From Terriglobia bacterium (GTDB lineage: Bacteria > Acidobacteriota > Terriglobia > Terriglobales > Acidobacteriaceae): 37,397 bases of DNA. This document shows, in pieces, positions 12,764 to 21,844 of this stretch. Position numbers and translations under genes: made by a program. Where the stretch lies: the NCBI GenBank assembly GCA_020073565.1, contig JAIQEY010000052.1, positions 1 through 37,397 of the forward strand. Reading direction: 5' to 3'. Each line of letters opens with the position of its first letter. The first letter of the stretch is position 1. The notes under the pieces were generated by a model. It was given only the letters and a program-made list of their open reading frames with translations. It was not told the DNA's origin and ran no database searches.

Positions 12764-15031
12764 TTAGATTGCCGTCGGGGCGCTCACGGTCTCAGGCGCG
12801 ACCGGCAACTCGACCACGAAGCGGGTACCCATCGGCTTGTTTTCTTCCACTCGGATAGAGCCCCGATGATCTTCCACGATGCGGCTCACAATCGCCAGCC
12901 CAAGCCCAGTGCCCCGCTGCTTGGTGGAAAAGTAGGGCAAGAACAACCGTTCTTTTACGTCGCGGGAGATTCCGTGTCCGGTGTCAGCGACCACGAGTTC
13001 AACGGCATCGCGGCTGCCGACCAGCGAGGTCGAAATCGTGATCTCTTTCAGCATTGCACCCTGCATGGCTTCGGCGGCGTTGTCGACCAAGTTCGCGACG
13101 GCACGCTTGATGGCTTCCGGATCGGCCATCACGTTCGGCAGGTCGGGCGCGAGTTCAGTGTGCATACGAATGCCCTCCAGCCTCCCATTGAACATGATGA
13201 GCGCGCTCTCGACCAGGGTATTCAGGCCGGCAGGTTTCGGGTGAGAAGCGGGAAAGCGCGCCAGCACGGAGAATTCGTCGACCAGCTTGCGTACAGTTTC
13301 GGCCGCATTATGGATCGTTTCCGCACAGGTTCGGATGACCTCCAGGGAATTCGCATCGGGCGTCGTACCGCGCGATAGATGGCGATGGATGCGTTCGGCG
13401 GACAGCGCGATCGGGGTGAGCGGGTTCTTGATCTCATGCGCCACACGCCGCGCCACTTCTCGCCACGCTGCCTGCTTTTGTGCGCGGAGCAGGTCGGACA
13501 AGTCTTCGAACACCAGCACGTATCCTGATCGTTCGGCCGAGTGATCGAGCGCGGCGACAGTCACGGCCACATTGAGCTGCGTGCGGGGCAGCGTAAGTTT
13601 CATATTCGCGGCCGTGATTCCCATGCGATCGGCGCGGCGCAGCAGCACTTCCAGGTCGTCGAGAACATCGGCTGGCAGAATATCGCGCAAAGGAACATCC
13701 ACCAATTCGGCAGGCGCCGAAAACTGCGCCTGGTCCAGGCAAAACATCCGGAACAGGGAGGCGTTGACCAGGGTAATGCGGCGGCCTGCATCGATCGAAA
13801 TCACTCCGGTCGGAATGCTTTCCAGGATGGTTTCGATGTAGCGGCGCCGACGTTCGAGCGCTTCGTTGGCGTTGCCCAATTCGCGGCTGGATGCATCGAT
13901 CTGGCGGCGGCTGGATTCAAGTTGCTCGGCCATGCTGTTGAATGACTGCACCAGTTCGGCCAGTTCGTCCGTGGCGCGAATGTCGACCCGATAGTCGAGC
14001 TGACCTTTGGAGATGGCTTCCGTGCCCGCCGCCAGCGCGGCCACGGGACGGTTGACGAGCTTCGAAAGAAACAGCGCGAGCCAGGTCGAGGCGAAGAGCA
14101 CTACGACCGTCAGGAGTAGAAGGAACCCGATGTAGGTTCGACGAACCAGTTTGCGCTGGCGCGCCAGTCCGACGTAGCGCTGCTGGCTCTCCTGAATCTG
14201 CTTCTCCGTTTGGGCAAATTTTGGCGGGAGAGGCATGGCCACCAGCACGACGCTGCTGCCCGCTGGGGCCGCACCCACAATGTAGTCGGTCTGGCCCCAC
14301 TGGAAGTGGGGATGCTCTCCGCGCAGCGCCGCCTGCAGCGGGAAGCGGCCTTTCATTTCTGTCCACGGAGCCGGGGTGTTCACAGCAGCCGTAGCCTCGC
14401 CGTCCGCTAGCGCGAGAGCGAATCCCCCCTGTAGCGTCGGGATGTGCTCCCGGAGTTCTTCATTCGCGGCAGTAAAATTTCCATTGGCAAAGGCTCTTTG
14501 AAAGTCTTCCGCTTGTGCGATGGATTGTGCCTCGGAGGCAGCGTTCTGGCCCGCGTAATCGTAGAGCAGGGCCGACATGGCGGCCGTGTCCGCTCGCACT
14601 TCTTCGACCGGCTGGGAGAACCACTTGTCAATCGAGCGGTTCATCAGCCCGTACGAGAACCAGAACATCGCGATCACTGGCAGGAACGACAGCAGCAAAT
14701 TAACCACGACCAGGCGCGTGCGAAACTTCGAACCCGCTACGCCCTGCTGGCGCTCGGCGTAAAGTTTGAGCAGGTTGCGTCCCAGCACCACCGTCAGAGC
14801 GACAAACAGCAGAAAGATCAGCGCCGACAATCCGGCAAATAGAAGAAGCTGCTGGTTGCTGTCCGGGCTGATGAATTTCAGGTTGAACGAGCCTTGCAGT
14901 ACCAGGATCGCGAGCAGAAGAAAAGCCGTCACCGCCAGCGCGATCACAGCCTTCCGCCGGCCTGAAGTCTTGGGCTCGACGTCGCGAATTGGATTCGGTG
15001 TGGCCAAGGCCAAGCATCCCGGCGAAAACAC
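12764..15031 (-). CDS. NtrY-like membrane sensor histidine kinase
   Basis: A 755-residue kinase. The N-terminus has three hydrophobic segments (about 28-48, 62-85 and 108-130), an extracytoplasmic region, and another helix near 300-325. HAMP (about 325-375), PAS (about 395-500), HisKA (RRVAHEIKNPLTPI, with the phospho-acceptor His) and HATPase_c follow. The last has N-box NLVDNAAEAM, G1 ADTGHGIS and G2 GTGLGLAIV. NtrY-like topology and the adjacent NtrX-like gene define the pair. The start (GTG 15031) is the longest reading and could be internal. The gene is divergent from the metal importer. Confidence 0.9.
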   Translation of the reverse strand: MFSPGCLALATPNPIRDVEPKTSGRRKAVIALAVTAFLLLAILVLQGSFNLKFISPDSNQQLLLFAGLSALIFLLFVALTVVLGRNLLKLYAERQQGVAGSKFRTRLVVVNLLLSFLPVIAMFWFSYGLMNRSIDKWFSQPVEEVRADTAAMSALLYDYAGQNAASEAQSIAQAEDFQRAFANGNFTAANEELREHIPTLQGGFALALADGEATAAVNTPAPWTEMKGRFPLQAALRGEHPHFQWGQTDYIVGAAPAGSSVVLVAMPLPPKFAQTEKQIQESQQRYVGLARQRKLVRRTYIGFLLLLTVVVLFASTWLALFLSKLVNRPVAALAAGTEAISKGQLDYRVDIRATDELAELVQSFNSMAEQLESSRRQIDASSRELGNANEALERRRRYIETILESIPTGVISIDAGRRITLVNASLFRMFCLDQAQFSAPAELVDVPLRDILPADVLDDLEVLLRRADRMGITAANMKLTLPRTQLNVAVTVAALDHSAERSGYVLVFEDLSDLLRAQKQAAWREVARRVAHEIKNPLTPIALSAERIHRHLSRGTTPDANSLEVIRTCAETIHNAAETVRKLVDEFSVLARFPASHPKPAGLNTLVESALIMFNGRLEGIRMHTELAPDLPNVMADPEAIKRAVANLVDNAAEAMQGAMLKEITISTSLVGSRDAVELVVADTGHGISRDVKERLFLPYFSTKQRGTGLGLAIVSRIVEDHRGSIRVEENKPMGTRFVVELPVAPETVSAPTAI

Positions 15032-15054
15032 ACTACCGGCGACAGGATTGGTCC

Positions 15055-15060
15055 ATTATA
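15055..15060 (-). promoter_or_regulatory. Probable -10 element of the ntrY-ntrX operon
   Basis: On the minus strand this is a perfect TATAAT, about 24 bases before the GTG start. The -35 position is weak (TCACCG-like), so an activator may be needed. Confidence 0.4.
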
Positions 15061-15166
15061 GAGCCGCAGGGTAGGGCCGGTGACGATGGGCAAAGGGACT
15101 TCGCAGGGTGGTAAAGTTCTTCGTGACCCGTCAATTCCTCTAGTATCCGGACTGGACGACGAGATC

Positions 15167-16252
15167 ATGCACATTCCTGATGGTTACCTCAGCCCGTCCA
15201 CTTGCGCGACTCTCTATCTATTCGCGGCTTCGGGCTGGTATGCGGCGTTGAAGCGCATCAAGCAGCTTCTCGCCACGCGTGCCATACCGCTGATCTCGGT
15301 GTTTGCAGCCTTTTCATTTGTGGTCATGATGTTCAACATTCCACTGCCGGGCGGAACAACCGGTCATGCGCTTGGTGTTGGCGTCGCTGTGATCGTGCTC
15401 GGGCCTTGGGGTTCGATTCTTGCCATTTCGATTGCGCTCGCCATCCAGGCACTGTTCTTCGGCGATGGTGGAATCACCACGCTGGGAGCGAATTGCTTCA
15501 ACATGGCAATCGTTGGATCATTCGCGGCCTATGGCGTGTACTGGGTGATCGCAGCGAACTCGAAATTGAATTCTCGCCAAAGAGTGGTGGCGGCCGCGGT
15601 TGCTGGGTATGTGTCCATCAACGCCGCGGCTCTCGTAGCAGCCATTGAGTTCGGAATTCAGCCCACGCTTTTTCATGACGCCAGCGGGACGCCTCTCTAC
15701 GCGCCCTATCCGCTGCGTGTGGCCATTCCAGCGATGATGATTGGACATCTGACAGTCGCAGGACTGGCGGAAGCGGTGATTTCGGCAGGCATGGTGTCCT
15801 ATCTCCAGCGCGCTGATTTGGGTTTGCTGCGGGGGATAAGCAGTTTGACCCAGACGCCGGGACCAATAGTCGCTGATGTGAGCGCGGAACGGCCCCAAGG
15901 ACGACTATGGTGGGCGGTTGCTCTGCTCATGTTGCTCACGCCCTTCGGCATCCTGGCGGCAGGCACTGCCTGGGGCGAATGGTCCTCTGCTGATTTGACG
16001 AATCCGCAGGCGCGGGAGCAGATCGGAGCCGCATCGGGGAACCATGCGCCTCCGTCTTCCGTTCCTGTCGGCATCCACAAACTCTCGACTCTGTGGACGG
16101 CACCGTTCCCGGGCTATGCGCCGCGGTTCATCAAGAGTCCGGTGTTTGGCTACTTGCTCTCCGCCATGTTTGGGGTAGGGTTCCTGGTCATGGCTTCGCT
16201 AGTCGCACGAGGAGTTGCTAGAAAATGTTCCGGGGGGAGCCCTGGGTCATGA
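15167..16252 (+). CDS. cbiM: ECF nickel/cobalt transporter S component, CbiM fused to a CbiN-like domain
   Basis: The ATG at 15167 is selected because the protein then begins MHIPDGYLSP, the family signature in which the N-terminal Met-His region coordinates the metal. A longer reading adds 29 unsupported residues. Residues about 1-215 form the multi-helix CbiM/NikM permease, with GGTTGHALGVG and GGITTLGANCFNMA motifs. Residues about 245-355 add two helices with a TPFGILAAGTAWGEW and PGYAPRF segment, the PDGLE/CbiN-like module. The 361-residue fusion is thus NikMN/CbiMN-like. It heads an operon with cbiQ and cbiO. Whether Ni or Co is carried cannot be read; no cobalamin riboswitch is visible in the short upstream gap. 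Confidence 0.9.
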   Translation: MHIPDGYLSPSTCATLYLFAASGWYAALKRIKQLLATRAIPLISVFAAFSFVVMMFNIPLPGGTTGHALGVGVAVIVLGPWGSILAISIALAIQALFFGDGGITTLGANCFNMAIVGSFAAYGVYWVIAANSKLNSRQRVVAAAVAGYVSINAAALVAAIEFGIQPTLFHDASGTPLYAPYPLRVAIPAMMIGHLTVAGLAEAVISAGMVSYLQRADLGLLRGISSLTQTPGPIVADVSAERPQGRLWWAVALLMLLTPFGILAAGTAWGEWSSADLTNPQAREQIGAASGNHAPPSSVPVGIHKLSTLWTAPFPGYAPRFIKSPVFGYLLSAMFGVGFLVMASLVARGVARKCSGGSPGS

Positions 16253-17067
16253 GCCGGCATTCTTTTCTCGGATCTACATTGCAAGCCTTTACCCGCGCTG
16301 TTTCGAAAGCCCTCCTGTCGGAACACGCAGCAACCCAGCCGGGTTTGCTGCAGCAACTTGATCCTCGCGTGCGGGTGATCGGGATCCTGGCTCTTGTTAT
16401 TTCGGTGATCCTCTGCCGACGGCTGGAGGCCATTGCCGCACTCTTGCTCATCGCAATTACCCTCGCAGTCGCTTCCCGCGTGAGCCTCATGTCCCTCGCA
16501 AAACGCGTTTTTCTTGTGATTCTCGGCTTCACAGGCCTGATCGCACTGCCCGCCTTATTCCTTACTCCCGGAGAACCACTGTTCACGTTGCGGGCACTGC
16601 ACCTTGCAATCTCCGTGCAAGGGATGCGAACGGCCGCGTTGTTGGTCTTGAGGGTCGAAACGGCGGCTACGCTGACCACCGTGCTGGTGCTTTCGACCGC
16701 CTGGACTCACATCTTGAAGGCGCTTCGTTCGCTGCGTCTGCCGGCCGAGGTTGTCACCATGCTGGCGATGACGCACCGCTACGTGTTCTTGCTGATCGAG
16801 GCGGCCAACCAGATGTTTGAGTCGAGGAAGAGCCGAACCGTCGGTGTCTTGAGCAATACTGAGCAACGGAGTATGACGGCCCGAACCGCTGGAGTGCTGC
16901 TCAGCAAGAGCATCGAACTCAGCCACGAGGTGTATCTGGCTATGTTGTCGCGCGGGTTTCGGGGAGAGGTTCGCCTGTTGACCGACTTCCGCCTGCAGCC
17001 CCGCGATTACGTCGGGCTGACGGCCTTCATCTTTACTAGCTTTTTAGCGGTGTGGATCGGGAGGTAA
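16249..17067 (+). CDS. cbiQ: ECF transporter transmembrane T component
   Basis: A 272-residue membrane protein that couples the two ATPases to the substrate-binding CbiM. The ATG at 16249 overlaps the cbiM TGA (ATGA), with a GGGGGGAG tract about 9 bases upstream; a start at 16225 would be longer but less well placed. Several membrane helices are visible at about 60-110 and 118-140. The conserved coupling motifs are AMLSRGFRGEV (the A-R-G signature) and the preceding ESRKSRTVG. The family uses these two motifs to bind the ATPase grooves. Confidence 0.9.
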   Translation: MSRHSFLGSTLQAFTRAVSKALLSEHAATQPGLLQQLDPRVRVIGILALVISVILCRRLEAIAALLLIAITLAVASRVSLMSLAKRVFLVILGFTGLIALPALFLTPGEPLFTLRALHLAISVQGMRTAALLVLRVETAATLTTVLVLSTAWTHILKALRSLRLPAEVVTMLAMTHRYVFLLIEAANQMFESRKSRTVGVLSNTEQRSMTARTAGVLLSKSIELSHEVYLAMLSRGFRGEVRLLTDFRLQPRDYVGLTAFIFTSFLAVWIGR

Positions 17068-17074
17068 GCAAGCA

Positions 17075-17887
17075 TTGGCGTCAGCTTTCGAAGTGCAAAA
17101 CGTCAGCTTCTCATACGATGCGATTCCCGCGATCTGCGGACTCACGCTCCACATCGAAGCAGGCGAGCGGGTTGCGTTACTGGGCGCCAATGGTTCGGGC
17201 AAGTCCACGTTGTTGCGGATTCTGGATGGTCTCTATTTTCCTTCGGCAGGCTCAGTCACGTTTGAGGGCGACGCGCTTACTGTAAAACGCCTGCAGGAGG
17301 ACGAATTTTCCCTGAATTTCCGTCGTCGCGTTGCTCTTGTCTTCCAGAATCCAGACGTCCAACTATTTAATCCCACCGTATTCGACGAGGTTGCCTACGG
17401 TCCCCTGCAGTTGCAATGGAGCAGAGAAGACGTGGTGCGGCGGGTGGAGGAGACGCTCCAGTCCATGTCCATTGCGCACTTGCGGGACCGCCCGCCCTAC
17501 CGGCTCTCGGGGGGCGAGAAAAAGCGGGTCGCATTGGCCTCCGTGCTGGTCCTCGACCCGGAGGTCCTATTGCTCGATGAGCCTACTGCGGCCCTTGATC
17601 CGAAGAACCAGAGCCAGGTCATAGACCTTATGCAACAGTGGAAAGGCACGGCCAGGACCGTGATTACGGCGACTCATCAATTGGAGATTGTCGAAGACAT
17701 CGCCGATCGCGTTTACGTGCTGGAGGCAGGCACCGTGATTGCTGAAGGCACTCCCTCGGAGGTTCTCTCCAACCCTGACTTGCTGCTGCGGGCAAACCTC
17801 ATTCATGCGCATCGTCATTCCCACGGCGGCGTCGTGCACTCGCATCCCCACTTTCACGGACATTCGCGTCATGAGCACGAGCACTGA
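17075..17887 (+). CDS. cbiO: ECF transporter ATPase with His-rich tail
   Basis: A 270-residue ABC ATPase. Motifs are Walker A GANGSGKST (about 35-43), the Q-loop around VFQNPDVQLF, signature LSGGEKKR, Walker B VLLLDEPTAALD and the switch histidine in ITATHQLEIV. The start is TTG 17075 with GGGAGG about 10 bases upstream. The last 30 residues contain many histidines (HAHRHSHGGVVHSHPHFHG and more), a likely Ni/Co-binding tail that may store or chaperone metal at the import site. The gene is 7 bases after cbiQ, giving a three-gene importer operon. Confidence 0.94.
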   Translation: MASAFEVQNVSFSYDAIPAICGLTLHIEAGERVALLGANGSGKSTLLRILDGLYFPSAGSVTFEGDALTVKRLQEDEFSLNFRRRVALVFQNPDVQLFNPTVFDEVAYGPLQLQWSREDVVRRVEETLQSMSIAHLRDRPPYRLSGGEKKRVALASVLVLDPEVLLLDEPTAALDPKNQSQVIDLMQQWKGTARTVITATHQLEIVEDIADRVYVLEAGTVIAEGTPSEVLSNPDLLLRANLIHAHRHSHGGVVHSHPHFHGHSRHEHEH

Positions 17888-17924
17888 ATGCCAATGGAGA
17901 GCCGGGCGTCCCACGCGGCCGAAC

Positions 17925-17943
17925 GGGCGAGGCGCCCTTTCCT
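17925..17943 (+). terminator. Possible terminator between cbiO and the convergent xylanase
   Basis: GGGCG-AGG-CGCCC forms a short GC-rich stem with a 3-base loop followed by TTTCCT. The T-run is short. It lies in the 60-base gap between two converging genes, which is where a terminator is expected. Confidence 0.38.
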
Positions 17944-17947
17944 CCAC

Positions 17948-19024
17948 TCACCGAGCCCCGAGGGTTTCGCGCAGCGCCTGATATGCAGGTTTCGGCACAT
18001 AGTTTCGATCAAACAGCAGGCCGGCTCCCCGTGTTCCTTTCGACTGCCAGCCGATCCATGAGTATTTGTCCGTGAATCCCCAGGTTTGAATGGCGGTGCA
18101 ACCGCGATGAGACAAGCAGGCCGCAGCGACCTGGCGATACATGTCGGCCTGCCGTTGCAGGTCTTCCGCGCTGGCATTGCCGTGAGCGTCGACGGGAAGG
18201 GAGACGTCCATCTCGGTGATTTGAACTTGAACTCCGAGCGCGGTGAAGCGTCCGACGTTGGCGGAGAATGAGGAGATATCGGAATGCAGGTTGCCAATGT
18301 GCATCTCAAAACCAACGCCATCGATGGGCACCCCACGCTTACGGAAATCCTGCACCATGGCATAGATCGCATCCGACTTGGGTCCCAGCGCCTCGGCTTC
18401 TGCTTCGTTGTAGAACAGCAACGCTTGCGGATCGGCCTCGCGCGCCCAGCGAAAGCAGCGCTCCAGATACGCGGTGCCGTTTCCCGCCAAGCCGATTCCA
18501 GGCCGGTTATACCAGATCGTGTCGCGCAGTTGCCCAAGCCGTGGTTGTTCGTCGAAGGCTTCGTTGGCCACGTCCCAGGCGAAGACCTTGCCGCGATAGT
18601 GCCCGACCACGGTCTTGATGTGTGTCTCCAGCAGCCCGGCGAGTTGGTCAGGGGTGAATTGTCCCTGCGTGAGCCAGGGCGGGTTCTGTTGGTGCCAAAC
18701 CAATGTATGGCCGCGAACCTTCATGCTGTGTTGGCCGGCAAAATCGACCAAACGGTCCGCTTGCGAGAAGTCGAACGACTGGGAATCGGGTCGCAGCACC
18801 TCCCACTTCATCGCGTCTTCCGGTTCGAGCATATTGAATTCGCGCGCCAGAGTCGCGGCATAAGCCGCCTCGGTAAGTTGTTCTGGGCGCGCCGCCGTGC
18901 CCACAAGCATTCCCGATCGCTGCGCGGCTTCACGCAGGGAAGCCGGAGAGGGAACCATTCCGCATCCCAGGCAGAAGACCGTCAATCCCACTCCCATCAT
19001 TTGTACTTTGAGTGTGCGATGCAT
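17948..19024 (-). CDS. GH10 endo-1,4-beta-xylanase, exported
   Basis: A 358-residue glycoside hydrolase of family 10, hydrolysing xylan internally with retention. The (beta/alpha)8 motifs are clear: KVRGHTLVWHQQNPPWL, acid/base E155 in AWDVANEAFDE, and nucleophile E271 in VQITEMDVSLP. The substrate-contact WGFTDKYSWI motif is near the end. A hydrophobic N-terminus (about 9-20) ending in LGC at 19-21 suggests a signal peptide, perhaps with lipid attachment, though the lipobox is imperfect (Cys in place of the usual Leu at -3). There is no carbohydrate-binding module. GAGG lies 4 bases before the ATG. It follows the glycosylase gene by 6 bases, so they share a transcript without an obvious shared role. 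Confidence 0.94.
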   Translation of the reverse strand: MHRTLKVQMMGVGLTVFCLGCGMVPSPASLREAAQRSGMLVGTAARPEQLTEAAYAATLAREFNMLEPEDAMKWEVLRPDSQSFDFSQADRLVDFAGQHSMKVRGHTLVWHQQNPPWLTQGQFTPDQLAGLLETHIKTVVGHYRGKVFAWDVANEAFDEQPRLGQLRDTIWYNRPGIGLAGNGTAYLERCFRWAREADPQALLFYNEAEAEALGPKSDAIYAMVQDFRKRGVPIDGVGFEMHIGNLHSDISSFSANVGRFTALGVQVQITEMDVSLPVDAHGNASAEDLQRQADMYRQVAAACLSHRGCTAIQTWGFTDKYSWIGWQSKGTRGAGLLFDRNYVPKPAYQALRETLGAR

Positions 19025-19030
19025 ACTGCC

Positions 19031-19786
19031 TCACTGTGCGCCGGGGAGGAACTTTTGCAAAGGACACTGCTCACAGTTAGTTTGTGACTTTTTGCAGTAG
19101 TTCTTCCCCACGCCCACAATCAGGCCGTGCATTTCGTTGAACACCTGAACCACGGGTGTGCGTTTGGCGGTGCTCATTGGAGATGGAGGATGAGAGGACC
19201 CGCGCGGACCGGTGACGGTTGTTGCCGGACCGGGAGTTAACCCACGTTCGAGGGGTTCCCCTGCCAATGGTGCGAGCGCTTGCTCGAACAACTGCCGAAT
19301 TAGCTCGTAACTCGAATGCGGCGCAACCAGTTCGTGGCGTTCCAAAATGCGGCGGGTGTAGGCATCGACAACAAAGACTGGATGATTTCCGGCATAGAGC
19401 AGGATCGAGTCCGCAGTTTCCGGACCAACACCGTTGAGCGCGAGGAGCTCTTCGCGAAGCTGGGAGATGGGTTGAGCGAACATGCGGGCCAGCGAGCCGG
19501 CGTAGCGGTTGTCCAAGAACCTCACGAACGTCTTCAGACGGCGGGCTTTTTGGCGAAAGTAGCCGGCCGAGCGGATCAGCTGTTCCAGTTTTCGCGGAGG
19601 CGTGCGCCGGATCCCGGCAACACTCATAAGTCTCGCCTTGCGCAGGCTGTCAAGCGCCCGCTCGACGTTCGTCCAGGAGGTGTTTTGCGTGAGATAAGCG
19701 CCGACAATAACCTCGAACCGCGACTGGGCGGGCCACCAATGTTGTTGTCCCCAGGCGTCATAAAGGGTCTGGAAGTAGCTGCGCAT
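19031..19786 (-). CDS. EndoIII-like HhH-GPD DNA glycosylase with unusual cluster loop
   Basis: A base-excision repair glycosylase, 251 residues from ATG 19786, where the domain begins (MRSYFQTLYDAWGQQHWWP); a GTG at 19858 and the frame limit at 19930 are alternatives. HhH-GPD features are AYLTQNTSWTNVERAL, the hairpin LNGVGPETADSILLYAG and the catalytic Asp in VVDAYTRRIL. The Lys of bifunctional EndoIII (hairpin R-K-T) is Glu here (P-E-T), suggesting a monofunctional, MagIII-like enzyme. A 30-residue low-complexity insert (TPGPATTVTGPRGSSHPPSP and flanks) sits before the FeS region. That region reads C-x6-C-x2-C but lacks the fourth Cys, with Leu in its place. Confidence 0.85.
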   Translation of the reverse strand: MRSYFQTLYDAWGQQHWWPAQSRFEVIVGAYLTQNTSWTNVERALDSLRKARLMSVAGIRRTPPRKLEQLIRSAGYFRQKARRLKTFVRFLDNRYAGSLARMFAQPISQLREELLALNGVGPETADSILLYAGNHPVFVVDAYTRRILERHELVAPHSSYELIRQLFEQALAPLAGEPLERGLTPGPATTVTGPRGSSHPPSPMSTAKRTPVVQVFNEMHGLIVGVGKNYCKKSQTNCEQCPLQKFLPGAQ

Positions 19787-20102
19787 TTGCTGTTCAGGTT
19801 CCAAGGTTGCACGAAAGACGCGCCCAGTCGCGAGTTGCTCCGCTAGGGATTGCGTCACGTCCTTTCTACACCGAAGAACATGGTCTGCCGCGTCCAATCT
19901 ATTTCCAATCTGGGGATTTTCTGGCCCCAAATGCTGCTCTCCGAACTCCGCCTCTTACCTCTGCGCTGAGTACAGGTACCAAGGTTACTTTTTCAGAATT
20001 CCCATTGGGTTGACAATTTGTGTCAGTGCGAAACGCTCCCGTTGAATCCCCCCGGAAATCAGCGGTTTCGCATACCCCGAGTGCGCGGGAAACAGGAGAA
20101 AT

Positions 20103-21821
20103 ATGTCTCAGCGGCTGGGCGACCTGCTCGTAAAAGAAAAGGTCATCACCCCAGAGCAGTTGGAACAAGCGACCAAGCTTCAGAAGGAGGCCCATTGCCG
20201 TCTGGCCTCCGCTCTGGTGAAGCTGGGATTCCTCTCCGATGAGGACGTCACCAATTTTCTCTCGCGCCAGTACGGCGTTCCCGCCATCAATCTCTCGTAC
20301 TTTGAAATCGATCCTGCCGTCGTCAAGCTGATTCCGTACGAAACCGCGAAGCGCTACCAGATTCTGCCGCTCAGCCGGGTGGGCGCGTCGCTCACCATCG
20401 CCATGGTTGATCCCACCAACGTCTTCGCCATGGACGATATCAAGTTCATGACCGGCTTCAACATCGAGCCAGTCGTCGCGTCGGAAAGTTCCATCGTCGA
20501 GGGCATCGACAAGGCCTACGGCACTTCCAAAGAGGAAGAGCTGGAGCAGGTCATGCAATCGATGAACGAATTCGGCGAAGGCGGCGACATCGAACTGCAG
20601 ACTGAAGAGCAGGAGATGGAGCTGAAGGAGCTGGAGAAAGCGGCCGACGAAGCTCCCATCGTCAAGCTCGTGAACCTAGTGCTCACCGATGCGGTCAAGC
20701 GCGGCGCCAGCGACATTCACATGGAGCCGTACGAAAAAGAATTCCGGGTGCGGTTCCGCATTGACGGTGTTCTGCAGTCGATCATGAATCCGCCGTTGAA
20801 GCTGAAAGACGCGATCACGTCGCGCCTGAAGATCATGGCCAAGCTCGACATCAGCGAGAAGCGGCTGCCGCAAGACGGCCGCATCATGCTGAAGATGCAG
20901 ATCGGCGGGAAGAAGAAACAACTCGATTTCCGTGTTTCTACCCTGCCAACGCTCTGGGGCGAAAAGATCGTGCTCCGATTGCTCGACAAGGAAAATCTGC
21001 GGCTGGATATGACCAAGTTGGGCTTCGAGCAGGAGTCGCTGGTCAAGTTTGAGAAGGCCATCCTCAAGCCCTACGGCATGGTGCTGGTCACAGGACCAAC
21101 GGGATCGGGCAAAACGAACACCTTGTATTCCTCGATTTCACGGTTGAACCAGCCCGACACCAACATCATGACCGCCGAAGATCCGGTGGAGTTCCAGTTG
21201 GGCGGCGTCAACCAGGTGCAAATGAAGGAGCAGATTGGCTTGAATTTTGCGGCGGCGTTGCGCGCCTTCCTGCGGCAGGATCCCAACATCATTCTGGTCG
21301 GCGAGATCCGAGACTTCGAAACTGCTGAAATCGCCATCAAAGCCGCACTCACCGGCCACCTGGTTTTGTCGACGCTGCACACCAACGGCGCGCCCGAAAC
21401 CATCACGCGCCTCATGAACATGGGCATTGAGCCTTTCCTGGTGGCCACCTCCGTGCACCTGATCTGTGCCCAGCGCCTGGTCCGGCGGATCTGCAAAGAC
21501 TGCGCCGAGCCCGTCGAAGTGCCGGTGCAGGCCCTGATCGAGGAAGGCTACACACCGGAAGAAGCCAAGACGGTGCAGATCATGAAGGGCAAAGGTTGCG
21601 CGACTTGCAACAAGACCGGTTACAAGGGCCGCACGGGCTTGTACGAGGTGATGGAAGTCGACGATGAGATCAAGGAACTGGTTCTGGTGGGCGCTTCGGC
21701 GCTCGAACTCAAGAAAAAAGCAATTGAACGCGGCATGATCACGCTGCGACGCAGCGGACTGATGAAGGTCGCGCAAGGCTGGACCACGCTCGAAGAAGTG
21801 GCTCGCGAAACGATCCACTAG
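20103..21821 (+). CDS. pilB: Type IV pilus extension ATPase PilB
   Basis: A 572-residue hexameric motor that polymerises pilin. The N-terminal GspE/MshEN domain (1-140; RLGDLLVKEKVITPEQLEQA) resembles c-di-GMP-binding modules. The ATPase core has Walker A GPTGSGKT (331-338), the Asp box LRQDPNIILVGEIRD and the His box LTGHLVLSTLHTNGA. A C-x2-C (CKDC) plus C-x2-C (CATC) zinc motif is present, as is typical for PilB and absent in PilT. An acidic linker lies at about 143-180 (EEELEQV to EEQEMELKELE). It starts the cluster pilB-pilT-pilC-pilS-pilR. Its upstream gap has a TTGACA at 20010 but no matching -10. Confidence 0.95.
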   Translation: MSQRLGDLLVKEKVITPEQLEQATKLQKEAHCRLASALVKLGFLSDEDVTNFLSRQYGVPAINLSYFEIDPAVVKLIPYETAKRYQILPLSRVGASLTIAMVDPTNVFAMDDIKFMTGFNIEPVVASESSIVEGIDKAYGTSKEEELEQVMQSMNEFGEGGDIELQTEEQEMELKELEKAADEAPIVKLVNLVLTDAVKRGASDIHMEPYEKEFRVRFRIDGVLQSIMNPPLKLKDAITSRLKIMAKLDISEKRLPQDGRIMLKMQIGGKKKQLDFRVSTLPTLWGEKIVLRLLDKENLRLDMTKLGFEQESLVKFEKAILKPYGMVLVTGPTGSGKTNTLYSSISRLNQPDTNIMTAEDPVEFQLGGVNQVQMKEQIGLNFAAALRAFLRQDPNIILVGEIRDFETAEIAIKAALTGHLVLSTLHTNGAPETITRLMNMGIEPFLVATSVHLICAQRLVRRICKDCAEPVEVPVQALIEEGYTPEEAKTVQIMKGKGCATCNKTGYKGRTGLYEVMEVDDEIKELVLVGASALELKKKAIERGMITLRRSGLMKVAQGWTTLEEVARETIH

Positions 21822-21844
21822 TACGGGAAGAGGAAAAGAAGACT

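Noticed and set aside
15061..15166. Cobalamin or Ni/Co riboswitch before cbiM
   Set aside because: The gap is too short and lacks the expected conserved boxes; nothing riboswitch-like was recognised.
20010..20040. TTGACA upstream of pilB as a sigma-70 promoter
   Set aside because: No acceptable -10 lies 16-18 bp downstream (ACGCTC/CGCTCC), so a promoter cannot be supported.
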